Part shown: positions 1 through 6,124 of the stretch, in pieces | Layout of the letters: the number at the start of each line of letters is the position of its first letter | Numbering within the stretch: position 1 is the stretch's first letter | From: Lachnospiraceae bacterium | GTDB taxonomy: Bacteria; Bacillota; Clostridia; Lachnospirales; Lachnospiraceae | Assembly: GCA_900772675.1 (NCBI GenBank) | Contig: CAAGRM010000287.1 | Span: 1-6,124, forward strand | Direction: 5' to 3' | DNA: 6,124 bases | The notes under the pieces: model-generated | The model's input: the letters and a program-made list of their open reading frames with translations, nothing else | Databases searched by the model: none | Told to the model about the DNA's origin: nothing | Made by a program: the position numbers and the translations under genes

Positions 1-242
1 GATACAGATAATCGGATATGACTGTATTTTAGAAAGCGAAAAATATCATAACGCTTCCAAAGGGAAAGGCAGCAAGTATCTATCATTACGGTACGTATGA
101 GTCAGTGAAGTATTCTTATAGAAAGCTGTTTTTTTCTATGTGGGATGAGGGTTGTGATAGAAAGTATCATTCCGAGAGCGCATTTTATGATGTTGGGTTC
201 AAAAGGCTTTTTTACCTTTTGAACCTGGTATCATTTTATTAA
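1..242 (+). pseudogene. Decayed regulator remnant: GyrI/BmrR-like effector-binding domain
   Basis: No intact gene is present, but the frame 33-242 (69 codons, stop TAA 240-242) reads like the effector-binding domain that follows the DNA-binding domain in MerR-type (BmrR/BltR) and some AraC-type regulators. The segment LPKGKAASIYHYGTYES (57-107) matches the family pattern of P-x-G-K, then a Y-H-x-G-x-Y strand; it is followed by SYRKLFFSMWDEGCD, like the usual helix ending in a Glu-Gly turn, and then SESAFYD. This frame is closed upstream by TAG at 30-32. A second frame is open from the window edge to TGA 98-100 and reads IGYDCILESEKYHN, so a single-base frameshift near 33-60 could join the two. 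After SESAFYD the sequence no longer resembles the domain and it ends early. I infer a frameshifted, 3'-truncated gene whose 5' part is outside the window. The family assignment is from memory of the motif only. Regulators of this class often control adjacent drug-efflux genes, so it may once have controlled the transporter downstream. Confidence 0.45.
187..240 (+). terminator. Long hairpin with T-rich tail, probable rho-independent terminator
   Basis: An 11-bp perfect inverted repeat (GGTTCAAAAGG 196-206 with CCTTTTGAACC 215-225) encloses an 8-nt T-rich loop. It is extended by four consecutive G-U pairs (192-195 with 226-229) and then five perfect pairs (ATGAT 187-191 with ATCAT 230-234), giving a 20-bp helix in a + strand transcript. 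TTTTATT (234-240) follows directly. The G-U pairs become A-C mismatches on the complementary strand, so the full helix forms only in RNA read rightward, consistent with termination of transcription entering from the left. It overlaps the end of the remnant frame that stops at 242, and would insulate the transporter operon from upstream transcription. Confidence 0.6.
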
Positions 243-289
243 AAAATGGTAAATTTATCCGTTTGGGACTAGCCGCCGCCGCATTGCCT

Positions 290-298
290 TGATACAAT
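290..298 (+). promoter_or_regulatory. Extended -10 promoter of the transporter operon
   Basis: TGATACAAT contains a TACAAT hexamer (293-298, 5 of 6 matches to TATAAT) preceded by TGN, the extended -10 element. No recognisable -35 hexamer lies 16-19 bp upstream; that stretch is the GC-rich run AGCCGCCGCCGC (271-282). TTGGGA at 263-268 resembles a -35 but would leave a 24-bp spacer, which is too long for a normal sigma-A promoter. Transcription would start near 305, giving a leader of about 40 nt. The lack of a -35 is compatible with dependence on an activator, but this is inference. Confidence 0.5.
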
Positions 299-328
299 AA
301 AAGAAAGAGTAAGATCGAATTTTTGCAT

Positions 329-336
329 GGAAGGAG
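329..336 (+). promoter_or_regulatory. Ribosome binding site of the ABC ATPase gene
   Basis: GGAAGGAG is a strong Shine-Dalgarno match, 9 nt ahead of the ATG at 346. It fixes that start; the nearby ATG at 327 overlaps the site and is out of frame. Confidence 0.85.
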
Positions 337-345
337 TACAACAGC

Positions 346-1050
346 ATGGCGGGATATGTGAGTCTTTGGGAAGTAACAAAGACCTATAAAATGGGCGAAG
401 TAACTATCAAGGCCGCGGATGGAATCAGCTTCGATGTGGAAAAGGGCGAGTTTGTGATTGTAGTCGGGCCAAGCGGCGCGGGTAAGACGACCGTGTTGAA
501 TATTTTAGGCGGAATGGACACGGCGACTTCCGGAAAGGTGCTGGTGGACGGGGCGGAAATCAGTAAGTATCGCGGCAAAAAGCTGATTCAGTACCGGCGG
601 GAGGATATTGGATTTGTTTTTCAGTTTTATAATCTGATGCAAAACCTGACAGCACTGGAAAATGTGGAGCTGGCGATGCAGATCTGTAAGCATCCGCTGG
701 ATGCATCGGAGGTACTCGCAGAAGTGGGACTGAAAGAGCGGATGAATAACTTTCCTGCGCAGCTTTCGGGCGGGGAGCAGCAGCGTGTGGCGATTGCGCG
801 CGCGCTGGCGAAAAATCCGAAATTGCTTCTCTGCGATGAACCGACGGGTGCACTCGATTACGTGACGGGAAAAGCGATCCTGAAGCTGCTGCAGGATACC
901 TGCCGGGAAAAGGGGATGACCGTGATTGTTATTACGCATAACTCGGCACTGACACCGATGGCGGACCGCGTGATCAAAATCCGCAACGGAAAAGTGGCAG
1001 GCATAAAAACGAATGAGAACCCGACACCGGTGGAAGAGATAGAATGGTAG
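346..1050 (+). CDS. ABC transporter ATP-binding protein, MacB/LolD type
   Basis: Cytoplasmic nucleotide-binding subunit of an ABC system; two copies should dimerise below the FtsX-type permease encoded next and power it by ATP hydrolysis. At 234 aa it has the usual length of the LolD/MacB/FtsE class. All catalytic motifs are present: A-loop Tyr14, Walker A GPSGAGKT (41-48), Q-loop Gln93 within VFQFYNL, signature LSGGEQQR (140-147), Walker B LLLCDEP (160-166) with catalytic Glu165, D-loop GALD (168-171) and H-loop His198. The stretch [19 protein letters not shown] is typical of this class and not of sugar or amino-acid importers. The C-terminus is a short polar tail without a regulatory domain. 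The start is set by a strong ribosome binding site and an extended -10 promoter lies upstream. The permease ATG comes 7 nt after the stop, so the two are one transcription unit. Substrate cannot be told from this subunit. Confidence 0.96.
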   Translation: MAGYVSLWEVTKTYKMGEVTIKAADGISFDVEKGEFVIVVGPSGAGKTTVLNILGGMDTATSGKVLVDGAEISKYRGKKLIQYRREDIGFVFQFYNLMQNLTALENVELAMQICKHPLDASEVLAEVGLKERMNNFPAQLSGGEQQRVAIARALAKNPKLLLCDEPTGALDYVTGKAILKLLQDTCREKGMTVIVITHNSALTPMADRVIKIRNGKVAGIKTNENPTPVEEIEW

Positions 1051-1054
1051 GTGG
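1049..1054 (+). promoter_or_regulatory. Weak ribosome binding site overlapping the ATPase stop codon
   Basis: AGGTGG begins inside the TAG stop of the ATPase gene and ends only 3 nt before the permease ATG at 1058. It is a poor, tightly spaced Shine-Dalgarno, suggesting that permease translation relies on coupling to ribosomes finishing the ATPase gene. Confidence 0.45.
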
Positions 1055-1057
1055 ACG

Positions 1058-4000
1058 ATGAGAGCATTTCGAAAAGATTTTATCCGGGAAATCACAAAGA
1101 ATAAAGGACGGTTTCTGTCGGTCTTTTTCATCGTGCTTCTGGGAGCCGCGTTTTTCTCGGGAATCCGGTCTGCGGAAGGGGATATGAAGGTCTCGGCGGA
1201 TCGGTATTATGATGAAGTAAATTATATGGATTTGAAGGTTCTTGGAACTCTTGGACTGACGGACGACGATCTGGCGGATATCGCGAAGACGGATGGCGTG
1301 AAAGCGGTCTACGGCGGAAAAACCGTGGAGGTTCTGCATGACATCGGGGAGAGCGAACAGGTCGTAAAACTGATCGCGCTGACGGACGGTGTGAATGAGC
1401 CGCGTATCGTTGAGGGAAGGATGCCGGAGAAAGAGGATGAGATTCTGGTTGACACGCAGTTTCTGACGAGCTCCGGCTGTGGGATAGGAGATCGGGTAAC
1501 GTTTACTTCGGGAACGGCTGATCCGCTTTCGGATTCCCTGAATGAGGATACCTTTACAATTGTTGGTTCAGCGACGCTTCCTTACTATATGGAACTGAAC
1601 CGGGGAACGGGTTCTATTGGAAATGGAAGCATCAACAGCTTTGCGCTGCTGCTTCCAGAGACGTTTGCGTCAGAGCTTTATACAGAAATTTATATTCAGG
1701 CAGATGGTGCAAAGGAAGAGGCGAGCTACAGTGATGCGTATGACGAGACGGTGAAGGCTGTCCGGACGAAAATAGAGGCACTCGAAGAGGAAGCCTGTGA
1801 TCGGCGGTATACGGCAGTGAAAACCGAAGGTCAGGAGAAAATCGATGATGCGAAGCAGCAGATCGCTGATGCAGAGCAGAAATTAGCGGATGCAAAAACA
1901 GAGCTGGATGACGGTACACAGCAGCTTGCCGATGCAAAAGCAACGATTTCTGACAAGGAGCAGGAGCTTTTCGATGCGAAAGCAACCATTGCAGATCAGG
2001 AAAAGGAACTGGCCTCCGGAAAAGAGACACTGAACCAGAAGGAGACAGAGCTTGCGAGCGGAAAAGCGACGCTGGAAGAAAAAGCGGCAGAGCTTTCCGA
2101 TGGAAAAGCAACGCTGAACCAGAAAGCGGCAGAGCTTGCGAGTGGAAAAGAAACACTGAATCAGAAAGCGGCAGAGCTTGCAAGCGGGAAAGCGACACTC
2201 GAGGCAAAGGCAAAAGAACTTTCCGATGGAAAAGCCCAGCTTGCAGAAAAAGAGACTGAGCTTGCAGCCGGAAAAAAAGAAGTAGAAGAACAACTGGCGC
2301 AGCTTACAGAAACAAAAACAGAGCTGAATCAGAAACAGGCTGAACTGGATGCAGCGAAAGAACAGCTTGCTGCAGAAGAAGCAAACGTGACGGCTGCAAA
2401 AGAGCAGCTTGCTGCTGCACGCGAGGAGCTGGAAAGCAAAAAGGCGGAAACTGCAGAGGCACGTGCGCAGTATGAAGCACAGAAAGCGGCGTACGAGGAG
2501 CAGAAAAACCAGTATGGAATAACGGATCCTGAAACAGAGGCTCAGCTTGCAGCGACAGAGGCACAGATTAGCAGTGCGGAAAATCAGCTTGCGGCAGCAG
2601 ATGCGCAATTAACAGAGAAGGAGCAGGAATGTGCCGCGGGTGAGGCGCGGATTGCTTCTGCGAAGGAAGAGCTGGAAAACGGGGAAGCACAGATTACGGC
2701 AGCTCTTGCACAGATTGCAGACGGCGAAGCGCAGGCAAAGGCCTATCAGAAACAGCTGGAGGATGGAGAAACGCAGCTTGCGGCAGCAAAAGCGCAGATA
2801 GATGAGGGCGAAGCCCAGATCGAGGCAAACCGTGCAAAATTAAAAGAGGGCGAAAGTCAGCTCGCTGCTGCCAGAGCACAGATAGCGGAGGGGGAGCAGC
2901 AGATTGCGTCTTATCAGGAGACGATTCAATCGGGCGAAGCGCAGCTTGCGGAGGGGAAAAAGACGATTGCCGATGGAGAAAGTCAGCTCGCCGATGCAAA
3001 GCAGACGATTGCCGATGGAGAAAAACAGCTCGCTGATGCAAAGCAGACCATAGCCGATGGTGAAAGTCAGCTTTCGCAGGCAAAGCAGGAAATCTCTGAA
3101 AAGGAAAAAGAACTTGAGGACGGAAGGGCAGAGTACGAAAAAGCAAAAGCCGATGCCGAGCCGGAGATTGCGGATGCGAAACAGGAAATTGCCGATGGAG
3201 AAAAGACACTCGCAGATTTGAAAAAACCCGTCTGGTACGTATGGGGCCGTGATAAGGTGACATCGACTGAGAATTTCGGGCAGGATGCAAGCCGTATTTC
3301 GAACATCGGACAATTTTTTCCGGTTATTTTCTTCCTTGTGGCGGCTCTCGTCAGCCTTACCACGATGACACGAATGATCGAGGAGCAGCGCCAGCAGATC
3401 GGAACGCTCAAAGCACTGGGATATTCAGATGGCATAATTGCATTCCGATATTTTGCGTATGCGATGCTGTCTACCGTGTCCGGGGCACTTGCGGGTGTCG
3501 TTGTCGGAGAAAAAATATTGCCCTGGGTGATCATGAATGCTTACGGTATGCTGTATATCGGTCTTCCGTATTATATGACTCCGCTGAACTGGGAACAGGG
3601 CGGTCTTGCGATTCTGGCAAGTGCAGCCTGCACCGGCGTGGCAACGCTTGCGGCATGCTATAAAGAACTTTCAGCAGGCCCGGCAGAGCTGATGCGCCCG
3701 GAAGCACCGAAAAACGGAAAACGGATTTTTTTGGAACGCATCGGTGTACTCTGGAAGCATTTGAACTTTACGCAGAAAGCAACTGTGCGTAATCTGGTAC
3801 GGTATAAAAAGCGGTTCTTTATGACGGTGATCGGAATCGGCGGATGCATGGGACTGATTCTTGTCGGTTTCGGCCTTCAGGATTCGATTACCGCAATTGC
3901 GAAAAACCAGTTTGTCAGCCTGTTTACTTATCAGGCGAATGCCGTGCTGAATGCAGATGTGGACGAAACGGAGAAGGAGACGCTGCAGACCGATCTTCGG

Positions 4001-4906
4001 AACTACAGCGGGATCGATCAGATGCTGGAAATGTACTGCCAGAATGTGGAACTGCAGACGGAGAAAAAGACCGTAGACGCAATACTCGAGGTGCCGAAAG
4101 AGCTGACATATTTTGACGAATTCTTCGCATTCCGCGACCGGGTAAGCGGCAAAACGTATGATTTTCCGACCGACGGCGGTGCAGCGATCAGCGAAAAGAC
4201 AGCAACGATGCTCGGCGTAGAAGCCGGGGACACGATTCGGCTGAAAAAGGGTGATGATATGGTAGACGTAAAGATTTCGATTGTTGTGGAAAACTACGTG
4301 CGTCATTACCTGTATCTGGCACCGGAGCTCTATCAGGAGCTGTTCGGTGAAACACCGGATTACAACCAGCTTCTGATGAAATACCAAGATACATCGAGTG
4401 CCTATGAAACGGCGCTCGGAGAAAAAATTATGACGTATGACAGCGTGGCGGCGATCTCGTTTACCTCCGATTTGATTGAACAGATCGACAATATGCTCCG
4501 TTCGCTTGATATCGTTATCGTGGTGCTGATCGTATCGGCAGGATTGCTGGCATTTGTGGTGCTGTATAATCTGAATAATATCAATATCACGGAGAGACAG
4601 AGAGAGCTGGCAACACTGAAGGTACTTGGATTTTATGATGGCGAGGTCGCATCGTACGTATATCGTGAAAACATGGTGCTGACCCTGTTCGGCATTGTTG
4701 CCGGTATGGGAATCGGAACATTCCTGCATCAATATGTGATTCGAACCGTGGAGGTTGATATGATGATGTTCGGACGAAATGTCTTTCCGAGGAGCTATCT
4801 CTGGAGCGCACTGATTACATTGGCGTTCGCTCTGTTTGTCAACGTTATGATGTTCTACCGGTTAAGGAAAATTGATATGATTGAATCGCTCAAAAGTGTA
4901 GAGTAG
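1058..4906 (+). CDS. Double-FtsX ABC permease with giant extracellular coiled-coil insert
   Basis: Membrane subunit (1282 aa) partnering the preceding ATPase. Layout: basic cytoplasmic start; TM1 about 18-36; extracellular domain about 37-232 resembling the MacB periplasmic core; coiled coil about 255-722; TM2 753-770; the FtsX motif EEQRQQIGTLKALGYS (775-790); TM3 795-818; TM4 846-867. The second FtsX half has TM5 919-940, an extracellular domain 941-1147 without any coil, TM6 1150-1171, the matching motif ERQRELATLKVLGFYDGE (1179-1196), TM7 1204-1222 and TM8 1247-1268. One chain therefore supplies both halves of the permease, asymmetrically. Ordinary MacB-type permeases have one half and about 400-650 residues, so the extra length is the duplication plus the coil. 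By FtsX topology the coil lies outside the cell. The coil is rich in Ala, Glu, Lys, Gln and Asp, is made of 14-residue repeats, and is broken near its midpoint at GITDP (487-491). I infer a mechanotransmission or surface function like FtsEX or MacB rather than channel transport. The substrate or partner is unknown. Family and topology are confident; function is not. Confidence 0.93.
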   Translation: MRAFRKDFIREITKNKGRFLSVFFIVLLGAAFFSGIRSAEGDMKVSADRYYDEVNYMDLKVLGTLGLTDDDLADIAKTDGVKAVYGGKTVEVLHDIGESEQVVKLIALTDGVNEPRIVEGRMPEKEDEILVDTQFLTSSGCGIGDRVTFTSGTADPLSDSLNEDTFTIVGSATLPYYMELNRGTGSIGNGSINSFALLLPETFASELYTEIYIQADGAKEEASYSDAYDETVKAVRTKIEALEEEACDRRYTAVKTEGQEKIDDAKQQIADAEQKLADAKTELDDGTQQLADAKATISDKEQELFDAKATIADQEKELASGKETLNQKETELASGKATLEEKAAELSDGKATLNQKAAELASGKETLNQKAAELASGKATLEAKAKELSDGKAQLAEKETELAAGKKEVEEQLAQLTETKTELNQKQAELDAAKEQLAAEEANVTAAKEQLAAAREELESKKAETAEARAQYEAQKAAYEEQKNQYGITDPETEAQLAATEAQISSAENQLAAADAQLTEKEQECAAGEARIASAKEELENGEAQITAALAQIADGEAQAKAYQKQLEDGETQLAAAKAQIDEGEAQIEANRAKLKEGESQLAAARAQIAEGEQQIASYQETIQSGEAQLAEGKKTIADGESQLADAKQTIADGEKQLADAKQTIADGESQLSQAKQEISEKEKELEDGRAEYEKAKADAEPEIADAKQEIADGEKTLADLKKPVWYVWGRDKVTSTENFGQDASRISNIGQFFPVIFFLVAALVSLTTMTRMIEEQRQQIGTLKALGYSDGIIAFRYFAYAMLSTVSGALAGVVVGEKILPWVIMNAYGMLYIGLPYYMTPLNWEQGGLAILASAACTGVATLAACYKELSAGPAELMRPEAPKNGKRIFLERIGVLWKHLNFTQKATVRNLVRYKKRFFMTVIGIGGCMGLILVGFGLQDSITAIAKNQFVSLFTYQANAVLNADVDETEKETLQTDLRNYSGIDQMLEMYCQNVELQTEKKTVDAILEVPKELTYFDEFFAFRDRVSGKTYDFPTDGGAAISEKTATMLGVEAGDTIRLKKGDDMVDVKISIVVENYVRHYLYLAPELYQELFGETPDYNQLLMKYQDTSSAYETALGEKIMTYDSVAAISFTSDLIEQIDNMLRSLDIVIVVLIVSAGLLAFVVLYNLNNINITERQRELATLKVLGFYDGEVASYVYRENMVLTLFGIVAGMGIGTFLHQYVIRTVEVDMMMFGRNVFPRSYLWSALITLAFALFVNVMMFYRLRKIDMIESLKSVE
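2006..2299 (+). repeat. In-frame 42-bp tandem repeats, coil arm 1 (7 units)
   Basis: Seven consecutive 14-residue units (permease residues 317-414) follow the pattern E-L-A-S-G-K-x-T-L-x-x-K-A-A, such as ELASGKETLNQKAA and ELSDGKATLNQKAA. Every unit has Gly-Lys at the same place (G321, 335, 349, 363, 377, 391, 405). Fourteen residues equal two heptads, so each unit keeps Leu seven residues apart on one helix face. Adjacent units also differ at silent sites (for example GCG AGT against GCA AGC for Ala-Ser), so this is not a very recent duplication. The last unit is degenerate. Less regular coil flanks the array on both sides. Confidence 0.9.
2636..3097 (+). repeat. In-frame 42-bp tandem repeats, coil arm 2 (11 units)
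   Basis: Eleven consecutive 14-residue units (permease residues 527-680) follow the pattern D-G-E-x-Q-L-A-x-A-K-x-x-I-A, such as DGESQLADAKQTIA and DGEKQLADAKQTIA. Every unit carries Gly-Glu at the same place, from G528 to G668, with no phase slip. The units at 2972-3013 and 3014-3055 match at 37 of 42 bases, the closest neighbours I compared. After residue 680 the phase shifts and the coil continues irregularly to about 722. The unit consensus differs from arm 1, which has Gly-Lys where this arm has Gly-Glu. Confidence 0.9.
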
Positions 4907-4945
4907 GAAAGAAGAAACTCTGATATTTCTATTAATATTGTAGCA

Positions 4946-4954
4946 GAAAGGGGA
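4946..4954 (+). promoter_or_regulatory. Ribosome binding site of the oxidoreductase gene
   Basis: GAAAGGGGA ends 9 nt before the ATG at 4964 and decides that start over the in-frame ATG at 4988, which is preceded only by A-rich sequence. The 57-nt gap from the permease stop shows no terminator hairpin; TAATAT (4933-4938) is only a 4-of-6 match to a -10 box with no matching -35, so I do not claim a separate promoter. Confidence 0.8.
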
Positions 4955-4963
4955 TTTTTAAAA

Positions 4964-6076
4964 ATGGAAACAGCAAAAAAGAAAAAAATGAGAGTCGGTG
5001 TTGTAGGCTGCGGAGCAATCAGCGATATTTATCTGACGAATATGATCAACCGCTTTGAAAATCTTGAGGTTGTATCATGCTGTGCAGGTCATATCGAGAA
5101 TGCGAAAAAGAAAGCAGAGCAGTATGGGATCAGGGGCTGCACGTATGAGGAAATTCTGGAAGATGACTCGATTGAAATGATTGTAGTCCTGACACCTGCG
5201 CCGACGCATGAAGGGCTGATTCGCCAGGCACTTGAGGCGGGAAAACATGTTTACACGGAAAAAACAATGACGATTGCACCGGAGACGGCGGCAGAGCTGA
5301 TCCGGTTGGCGGAAGAAAAGCATCTCTACCTTGGATCTGCACCGGATACGTTTCTGGGAGCAGCACTGCAGACAGCGAGAAAAGCAATTGATGACGGACT
5401 GATCGGTGAGGTGACATCGTTTGAGGCATGTGCGAACCGTGACCTTGATCTGCTGACCAGCATGTTTGGTTTTCTTCGGATGCCGGGCGGTGGAATCTGC
5501 TATGATTTCGGTGTTTATTATCTGACGGCAATTGTGAGTCTTTTTGGTCCGGTGGATCGCGTTGTATCGTCCGTGCGAAACCTTGCGGCGAAGCGTGTGA
5601 ACATCATTCCGGGCAGCCCGGAATACGGACAGGAATTTGACTATACAAACGAAAGCCAGGTCTTTACCATTCTGGAAATGGAGAATGGTGTGACCGGTAC
5701 ATTCTGCGTCAATGGTGACAGCGTCATCAATGATCAGGCGGTATTCACCATTTACGGTAAAAAAGGTATCTTAAAGCTTGTTGATCCGAACAATTTCGGC
5801 GGCGATGTTGTCTATATTCCGGGTGTAAAAGACTGGACACAGCAGGCTGTTCCGGAAGTTTTAAATTATGGCTTTGATTACAGCGAAAACAGCCGTGGGC
5901 TTGGCCCGTCCGAGATGGCAGAAGCAATTGCCGAGGGCAGACCGAACCGTGCGAGTGCCAAAATGGCATATCACGTACTCGATACGATCGATCAGATTAT
6001 GAAGAGTGCGGAAACGGGTGCCTTTGAGAAGGTTCCATCCACCTGCGAAAGACCGGAGGCCATGCCGAATTCATAG
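4964..6076 (+). CDS. Gfo/Idh/MocA-family NAD(P)-dependent oxidoreductase
   Basis: Predicted soluble cytoplasmic dehydrogenase of 370 aa, a normal length for the family, which oxidises or reduces hydroxyl groups of sugars, inositols and similar polyols with NAD(P). An N-terminal Rossmann fold is shown by VGVVGCGAIS (11-20), with the dinucleotide-binding G15-x-G17, and by VVLTPAPTHEGLIRQALEAGKHVYTEK (74-100). The catalytic Lys is K100 in E-K-T, where most members have E-K-P. The C-terminal alpha/beta domain begins near 130 and carries GGGICYDFGVYYL (175-187). Here Asp181 is kept, but the usual catalytic His position holds Tyr185, as in the glucose-fructose oxidoreductase and dihydrodiol dehydrogenase branch, where Tyr is catalytic. 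The ending PSEMAEAIAEGRPNRAS is typical of the C-terminal helices. A poly-Lys N-terminus (KKKK 5-8) precedes the fold. There is no signal peptide. It may be cotranscribed with the transporter, but no shared pathway is visible. The exact substrate cannot be assigned. Confidence 0.93.
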   Translation: METAKKKKMRVGVVGCGAISDIYLTNMINRFENLEVVSCCAGHIENAKKKAEQYGIRGCTYEEILEDDSIEMIVVLTPAPTHEGLIRQALEAGKHVYTEKTMTIAPETAAELIRLAEEKHLYLGSAPDTFLGAALQTARKAIDDGLIGEVTSFEACANRDLDLLTSMFGFLRMPGGGICYDFGVYYLTAIVSLFGPVDRVVSSVRNLAAKRVNIIPGSPEYGQEFDYTNESQVFTILEMENGVTGTFCVNGDSVINDQAVFTIYGKKGILKLVDPNNFGGDVVYIPGVKDWTQQAVPEVLNYGFDYSENSRGLGPSEMAEAIAEGRPNRASAKMAYHVLDTIDQIMKSAETGAFEKVPSTCERPEAMPNS

Positions 6077-6124
6077 CCTATTTCTGATAGGATTGCAGGT
6101 ACATCTGACGGAAGTCGGTAGGGC

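Noticed and set aside
1883..2608. 241-codon open frame on the - strand inside the permease coil, with 1632-2213, 2694-3290 and others
   Set aside because: These are antisense shadows of repetitive, stop-poor coil DNA; the proteins are low-complexity Leu/Cys/Phe/Arg strings without a ribosome binding site or known fold.
2006..3097. Regular 42-bp repeats as a CRISPR array or satellite
   Set aside because: They are contiguous, in frame, lack unique spacers and encode heptad-based coil; they are protein repeats.
3844..4116. 90-codon + strand frame within the permease
   Set aside because: Alternative frame of a conserved coding region, Arg/Cys-rich composition, no ribosome binding site.
3671..4732. 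353-codon open frame on the - strand opposite the second FtsX half
   Set aside because: It is Cys/His/Gln-rich with no recognisable domain, no upstream Shine-Dalgarno and complete overlap with a strongly supported membrane domain on the + strand.
4907..4963. Possible separate promoter for the oxidoreductase gene
   Set aside because: Only a 4-of-6 -10 match without a -35; the gap is short and has no terminator, so cotranscription is at least as likely.
6077..6124. Small inverted repeats after the last gene: CCTAT/ATAGG (6077-6081 with 6087-6091) and a CTGAC-GGAA-GTCGG hairpin near the window end
   Set aside because: Stems are only 5 bp with no T-tract, so they are not convincing terminators; a structured RNA continuing past the window edge cannot be judged.

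Overview
The window looks like chromosomal DNA from a low-to-mid-GC Firmicute, most likely a gut-type Clostridia (Lachnospiraceae-like). The reasons are strong purine-rich Shine-Dalgarno sites, an AT-rich spacer, mixed AT/GC codon use with frequent GGA, GCA and AAA, and a MacB/FtsX-type ABC transporter with no periplasmic adaptor. This taxonomic guess is inference. All convincing genes are on the + strand.

Positions 1-242 hold no intact gene. One reading frame (33-242) resembles the GyrI/BmrR-like effector-binding domain found at the C-terminus of MerR- or AraC-type regulators. It is cut by a stop codon at 30-32, and its C-terminal end is atypical. I read it as a decayed regulator gene. Its end overlaps a 20-bp hairpin (187-234) followed by a T-rich tract, probably a terminator. 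Positions 243-345 carry an imperfect palindrome, an extended -10 promoter (290-298) and a good ribosome binding site.

Positions 346-4906 form a two-gene ABC transporter operon. A LolD/MacB-type ATPase (234 aa) is followed 7 nt later by a 1282-aa double-FtsX permease. The permease has eight predicted membrane segments. A roughly 470-residue coiled coil is inserted in the first extracellular domain, between TM1 and TM2. The coil is built from 14-residue (42-bp) repeats and breaks close to its midpoint (GITDP, residues 487-491), so it probably folds back as an antiparallel hairpin with two arms of about 230 residues. Glycines in arm 1 are followed by Lys and those in arm 2 by Glu, both on a strict 14-residue period. 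This arm architecture is the most interesting thing in the window. The ATPase presumably drives movement of the permease and its coil at or beyond the cell surface (mechanotransmission), rather than classical transport through a channel. The substrate is unknown.

Positions 4964-6076 encode a Gfo/Idh/MocA-family NAD(P)-dependent oxidoreductase (370 aa) with its own strong ribosome binding site. It lies 57 nt downstream, with no visible terminator between, so it may be cotranscribed, but no functional link to the transporter is evident. The last 48 nt contain only minor inverted repeats.
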